From contig JAWLBS010000229.1 in assembly GCA_041687575.1 (NCBI GenBank), forward strand, positions 1 to 8,575: a stretch of DNA of 8,575 nt. Direction: 5' to 3'. Below the pieces are notes generated by a model. It was not told the origin of the DNA and made no database searches. It saw only the letters and a list, made by a program, of their open reading frames with translations. The stretch's first letter is position 1, and each line of letters begins with the position of its first letter. A program made the translations under genes and the position numbers. This document shows positions 6,585 through 8,575 of this stretch, one piece after another. This DNA is from JANYLN01 sp041687575 (GTDB lineage Bacteria; Planctomycetota; Phycisphaerae; UBA1845; JANYLN01).

Positions 6585-6612
6585 ATTATGCGGTCAAACC
6601 GAAAGCCCGCAA
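6585..6612 (-). promoter_or_regulatory. Possible sigma70-type promoter for the zinc-ribbon / rnhA operon
   Basis: On the - strand TTGCGG (6612-6607) and CATAAT (6590-6585) are 16 bases apart. The -10 matches TATAAT at five positions and the -35 matches only its TTG core. It lies about 60 bases before the start codon. It is the best candidate I see, but it rests on the -10 alone. Confidence 0.35.
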
Positions 6613-6641
6613 GCGCCGCCTCGAAAGAAACGGCGGGCGTT
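6612..6641. repeat. Bulged hairpin in the divergent spacer
   Basis: CGCCGCC (6614-6620) pairs with GGCGGGCG (6632-6639) with one bulged G. The stem extends by a G-T and an A-T pair to 6612 and 6641. The loop is the A-rich TCGAAAGAAAC. It belongs to a cluster of three structures between the divergent genes. Confidence 0.4.
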
Positions 6642-6700
6642 CCGGGATCAATGGCAGAGCGGGGTGCTTGGGGGGCAGACCCTTGGAAAACGCCCCTCGC

Positions 6701-6737
6701 AGATTCTTGGCCCCGGTGGCCGGGGTGCTTAGAATCT
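6701..6737. repeat. Two-part hairpin upstream of the small zinc-ribbon gene
   Basis: AGATTCT (6701-6707) pairs with AGAATCT (6731-6737). Inside it, CCCCGG (6711-6716) pairs with CCGGGG (6720-6725) around a 3-nt loop. Two stacked perfect stems separated by small internal bulges are unlikely by chance and suggest a structured leader, a terminator or a dispersed palindrome. Confidence 0.6.
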
Positions 6738-6758
6738 GACGTCGGGTTTCGCGTCAGA
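6735..6758. repeat. Second hairpin overlapping the first by three bases
   Basis: TCTGACG (6735-6741) and CGTCAGA (6752-6758) form a 7-bp stem with a 10-nt loop. It shares TCT with the preceding hairpin. AGAATC at 6758-6763 also repeats the right arm of that hairpin and could pair with AGATTCT at 6701, so alternative folds exist just before the small zinc-ribbon gene. Confidence 0.5.
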
Positions 6759-6793
6759 GAATCGCTGGCGGGGTGGACATCGGAGACCTGATC

Positions 6794-7000
6794 GTGCAGC
6801 AGCCGGACGATCCCAGGATGACAACCTACCAGGTGGAGTGCCCCATCTGCGGGTACATCCTCGATGGCTACCAGTGCAACCTGGTCTGCCCCAACTGCGG
6901 CTATCGCGAGGACTGTTCGGACGCCTTCAGGTCGGGTCCGGTCGAGCCGCCCGCCGAAGAGAGGGATCGGCCGGAATCGCCGCAAGACGATCAGGAGTAA
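6794..7000 (+). CDS. Small zinc-ribbon protein of unknown function
   Basis: The product has 68 residues with two zinc knuckles: CPICGY (Cys16, Cys19) and CPNCGY (Cys32, Cys35), with extra cysteines at 28 and 41. The spacing predicts a single rubredoxin-like or zinc-ribbon fold that binds one metal. The tail after residue 45 is acidic and Pro/Glu-rich, probably disordered. I chose GTG at 6794 because GGAG (6782-6785) lies eight bases upstream. Alternatives are GTG at 6773 (75 residues) and ATG at 6818 (Met9, just before the fold), neither with a good Shine-Dalgarno. All share the same zinc fold. No function is assigned; such proteins often mediate protein or nucleic-acid contacts. It is divergent from the COG1579 gene and convergent with rpsU, with a shared terminator-like hairpin after its stop. 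Confidence 0.75.
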   Translation: MQQPDDPRMTTYQVECPICGYILDGYQCNLVCPNCGYREDCSDAFRSGPVEPPAEERDRPESPQDDQE

Positions 7001-7029
7001 GGATAAGGAGAGGCCACGACAAGATGAAG

Positions 7030-7052
7030 CCAGCCGGCACGGGGCCGGCTGG
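7030..7052. terminator. Hairpin between convergent genes, possible bidirectional terminator
   Basis: CCAGCCGGC (7030-7038) and GCCGGCTGG (7044-7052) form a perfect 9-bp stem with a 5-nt loop, located between the stops of the small zinc-ribbon gene and rpsU. Neither side has a run of T longer than two, so termination would be weak or need another factor. Confidence 0.5.
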
Positions 7053-7082
7053 GCCTTGTCGATCCGGGACGACAGGAGATAA

Positions 7083-7103
7083 CGTCGGCCTTAGCTGCCG
7101 ACG
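7083..7103 (-). terminator. Terminator-like hairpin spanning the rpsU stop codon
   Basis: On the - strand CGTCGGC (7103-7097) and GCCGACG (7089-7083) form a 7-bp stem. The 7-nt loop contains most of the TAA stop. TTATCTCC follows the stem, a modest T-rich tail. It fits a short intrinsic terminator or a 3'-end stabiliser for the rpsU message. Confidence 0.45.
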
Positions 7104-7288
7104 GTCGCCAGGTTCTTCTGCTCGCGCTTGATGGCCTTGCGCAACCGACGCCGCCGCCTTTCGGAGGGCTTCTCGTAGTAGCTGTTGCGCTTCAGTTCCT
7201 TGGTGAGCCCTTCCTTTTCACACAGCTTCTTGAAACGGCGGAGCATCTGTTCGACGGATTCGTTCGACCTTGCCTTGACCTTAATCAT
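7091..7288 (-). CDS. rpsU: 30S ribosomal protein bS21
   Basis: The product has 65 residues, very basic, covering the whole bS21 family: MIKVKARSNESVEQMLRRFK, then LCEKEGL, the conserved SYYEKPSERRRRR stretch and a Lys/Arg-rich C-terminal helix. bS21 sits on the 30S platform next to the anti-Shine-Dalgarno end of 16S rRNA and helps initiation. E. coli S21 is 71 residues, so this is complete. The ATG at 7288 is preceded on the - strand by GGAGATGAGG, with GAGG ten bases from the start. It is expressed from its own leader and promoter, and is not accompanied by dnaG or rpoD as in enterobacteria. No other gene is plausible on this stretch. Confidence 0.95.
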   Translation of the reverse strand: MIKVKARSNESVEQMLRRFKKLCEKEGLTKELKRNSYYEKPSERRRRRLRKAIKREQKNLATVGS

Positions 7289-7337
7289 GCCGCGAGTGCC
7301 TCATCTCCTGCACGAGTTCGATTTTTCCCATACCACT

Positions 7338-7367
7338 CTTTGTGGTCGCCTGTGGACCAGCACAAAG
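7338..7367 (-). promoter_or_regulatory. Hairpin in the rpsU leader
   Basis: CTTTGTG (7338-7344) pairs with CACAAAG (7361-7367), and inside it GTC (7345-7347) pairs with GAC (7355-7357) across a 3-nt bulge. A competing small hairpin, CCAC (7333-7336) with GTGG (7342-7345), uses one of the same arms. It lies between the predicted promoter and the start codon, where ribosomal protein leaders often carry autoregulatory structures; regulation here is inference. Confidence 0.4.
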
Positions 7368-7401
7368 ATACCCGGCCGGTTGATCCAGCGAGTAGCGTTA
7401 C

Positions 7402-7429
7402 ATTGTATCAGTCCCGGCGAATCGGGCAA
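7402..7429 (-). promoter_or_regulatory. Putative sigma70-type promoter of rpsU
   Basis: On the - strand TTGCCC (7429-7424) and TACAAT (7407-7402) are 16 bases apart. The -10 matches TATAAT at five of six positions and stands out against the GC-rich background. The start would fall near 7395, giving a leader of about 105 nt. Confidence 0.55.
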
Positions 7430-7465
7430 GGGGGAATTTATGGGCGGCGAAGATCAGGGGGCGGA

Positions 7466-7485
7466 CCCCGTCCCACCCTACGGGG
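7466..7485 (-). terminator. Hairpin overlapping the comEC stop codon
   Basis: CCCCGT (7466-7471) and ACGGGG (7480-7485) form a 6-bp stem with an 8-nt loop, and the TAG stop (7480-7478) straddles stem and loop. Just downstream on the - strand GGGG-TCCG-CCCC (7470-7459 region) is an alternative 4-bp stem with a UNCG-type loop. There is no T-tract, so the terminator call is weak. Confidence 0.35.
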
Positions 7486-8551
7486 ACGCCAGCCAGGTTT
7501 CCGTCTGGACACCTTGCGGGAGCAGGTCGACGGTGATCATGCCGTGGGTGTGGGTATCAACCATATACATATTCACTGCAATGGTTTGCGTATTTGTGGA
7601 TGTCTGTGCGGCATTCGTGGAGTCGGGCAGGCGGGCCGGGTCGCCGGTCGAGGCGATCGCCACCTGCGGTGCGACCGCTTCGACAAAAGCCGGATCGAGC
7701 GTGGTTTCGTTGCCGTGGTGGGGCAGCACGAGCACGTCGGCCCTTATCGCATCCGGCCATCCGGTCATCAGGGCCGACTGTGGGGTTCGCTCGATATCAC
7801 CCGTCAACAGGATCTTCTTGCCGCCAAAGGAGATACGTACAACCAGCGACGCATCGTTGGTCTTGGTGCCGGCGTCGGCGTTCGCGGATGAGGGAGGCCA
7901 GAGCACATCCGCGGTTATAGGACCAAGCCCGGGGATGCGGTCGCCGCCAGCCAGCACACCTACCGGCACGTCCAGCTGTCGCAGGTCGCCCAGCAGCTTG
8001 CCGGGCAGACCGCCGGCATCGGCCGCCGCCAGGAACTGCCGCGGCACGTACACCTGCCCGACCGTCATCGCCTGTGCCACGTCCACCACCCCGTTGTAGT
8101 GGTCCAGGTTCGCGTGGCTCAGCACGAGCGCGTCGAGCCGGCGGATGCCCATCGCCCGCAGCGCGGGTACGATCAGCGCCTCGCCGGGCCGGCTGCGACT
8201 GAGGCTGCCGCAGTCGTACAGCAGGTTTCGGCCGCCGGGTCCGCGGACCAGCACGGCCATGCCGTTACCGACCGCCAGGGCGTGCAGCCGCAGGCCCTCG
8301 GGTGCAGGGGCCGGGCGGACCGCCCATGCGTACGTGGCCAGCAGGGCGGCTGCAACCACTCCGATCACCGCCGGGCGGATCGGGCGGTAGATCGCGGGAA
8401 TTGGCTCCTCGATGACCGGGATCAGGCCGCCCCCGTCCGACAGGGCGGGCGGGGCGCCGTCCGCGGCCGACGGCAGCCGACGACGGTGCGGCACGGGCGA
8501 GGCCTCGGCCCAGCGTCGCCGACTGACAACGGCCCAGGCGATCAGCAGCAC
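7478..8551 (-). CDS. comEC: ComEC/Rec2-type metallo-beta-lactamase domain, N-terminal membrane part missing
   Basis: ComEC is the inner-membrane channel for single-stranded DNA during natural transformation; its C-terminal domain is a metallo-beta-lactamase-fold nuclease. The 357 residues from GTG 8551 show that domain: AVGNGMAVLV (the VGQGDA position), LLYDCGS, LVLSHANLDH with His146, Asp150 and His151, LLTGDIE with Asp252, and VLPHHG with His278 and His279. The N-terminus has a half helix (LLIAWAVV followed by RRR) and one transmembrane segment at about 60-78 (AVIGVVAAALLATYAWAV). Full ComEC is usually 700-800 residues, with a multi-helix competence domain before this point. In frame, only QAVY precedes the GTG before a TGA at 8566-8564. 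The gene is therefore either a split ComEC whose partner lies beyond the window, or a full-length gene broken by a nonsense change, frameshift or sequencing error. AGGCGG, five bases before the GTG, makes a separate start possible. Confidence 0.75.
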   Translation of the reverse strand: MLLIAWAVVSRRRWAEASPVPHRRRLPSAADGAPPALSDGGGLIPVIEEPIPAIYRPIRPAVIGVVAAALLATYAWAVRPAPAPEGLRLHALAVGNGMAVLVRGPGGRNLLYDCGSLSRSRPGEALIVPALRAMGIRRLDALVLSHANLDHYNGVVDVAQAMTVGQVYVPRQFLAAADAGGLPGKLLGDLRQLDVPVGVLAGGDRIPGLGPITADVLWPPSSANADAGTKTNDASLVVRISFGGKKILLTGDIERTPQSALMTGWPDAIRADVLVLPHHGNETTLDPAFVEAVAPQVAIASTGDPARLPDSTNAAQTSTNTQTIAVNMYMVDTHTHGMITVDLLPQGVQTETWLASP

Positions 8552-8575
8552 GTAGACCGCCTGTCATCGCCGTTC

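Noticed and set aside
6567..6793. Possible RNase P RNA, tmRNA or SRP RNA in the hairpin-rich spacer
   Set aside because: I looked for the conserved cores of these RNAs on both strands and found none, and the spacer is too short for a full RNase P RNA.
8265..8567. 100-codon - strand frame starting at the ATG near the right edge
   Set aside because: It is out of frame with the ComEC domain, Arg/Gly/Pro-rich and without motifs; it is a shadow, although its start overlaps the interrupting TGA.

Overview
The window is GC-rich DNA, most likely from a planctomycete and possibly from the Phycisphaerae side of that phylum. This rests on impression, not a search: the short bS21 sequence, the style of the ComEC hydrolase domain, the C-terminal anchor protein and the abundant GC-rich intergenic hairpins. 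No rRNA, tRNA, CRISPR array, transposase gene or phage gene is visible. The window holds eight genes, plus the last 27 codons of a ninth at its left edge.

Left part (1-3265, + strand) is a tight surface-polysaccharide type operon: the end of an unknown gene, a glutamine-dependent asparagine synthase family amidotransferase (asnB), and a GT4 glycosyltransferase. The glycosyltransferase start overlaps the asnB stop as GTGA. It opens with five tandem 27-bp repeats that encode a nine-residue repeat ahead of its Rossmann fold. A hairpin sits directly on the glycosyltransferase stop.

Middle (3266-4867). A 198-bp composite palindrome (3291-3488) lies between converging genes. Two inverted 42-nt arms are each a perfect 10-bp hairpin with a compensatory base change, and a third long hairpin lies between them; it resembles a BIME or non-autonomous mobile repeat. 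Next, on the - strand, is a secreted protein of 358 residues with a signal peptide and a C-terminal Cys-Gly-Gly / hydrophobic / Arg-Arg-Arg tail like a sorting signal. Its start is fixed by a strong Shine-Dalgarno before a GTG.

Right-middle (4868-6524, - strand) is a two-gene operon: a coiled-coil C4 zinc-ribbon protein (COG1579/CdsZ type) followed by an RNase HI fused to a C-terminal TIGR04076-like cysteine domain. Mycobacterium tuberculosis has the same gene pair, but its RNase HI carries a different C-terminal partner.

Right end (6525-8575). A hairpin-rich spacer precedes a small zinc-ribbon protein on the + strand, which converges on rpsU (bS21) on the - strand. rpsU has a recognisable promoter and a structured leader. 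Beyond it, also on the - strand, is the metallo-beta-lactamase part of ComEC; an in-frame TGA just upstream cuts it off from the expected membrane domain at the window edge.
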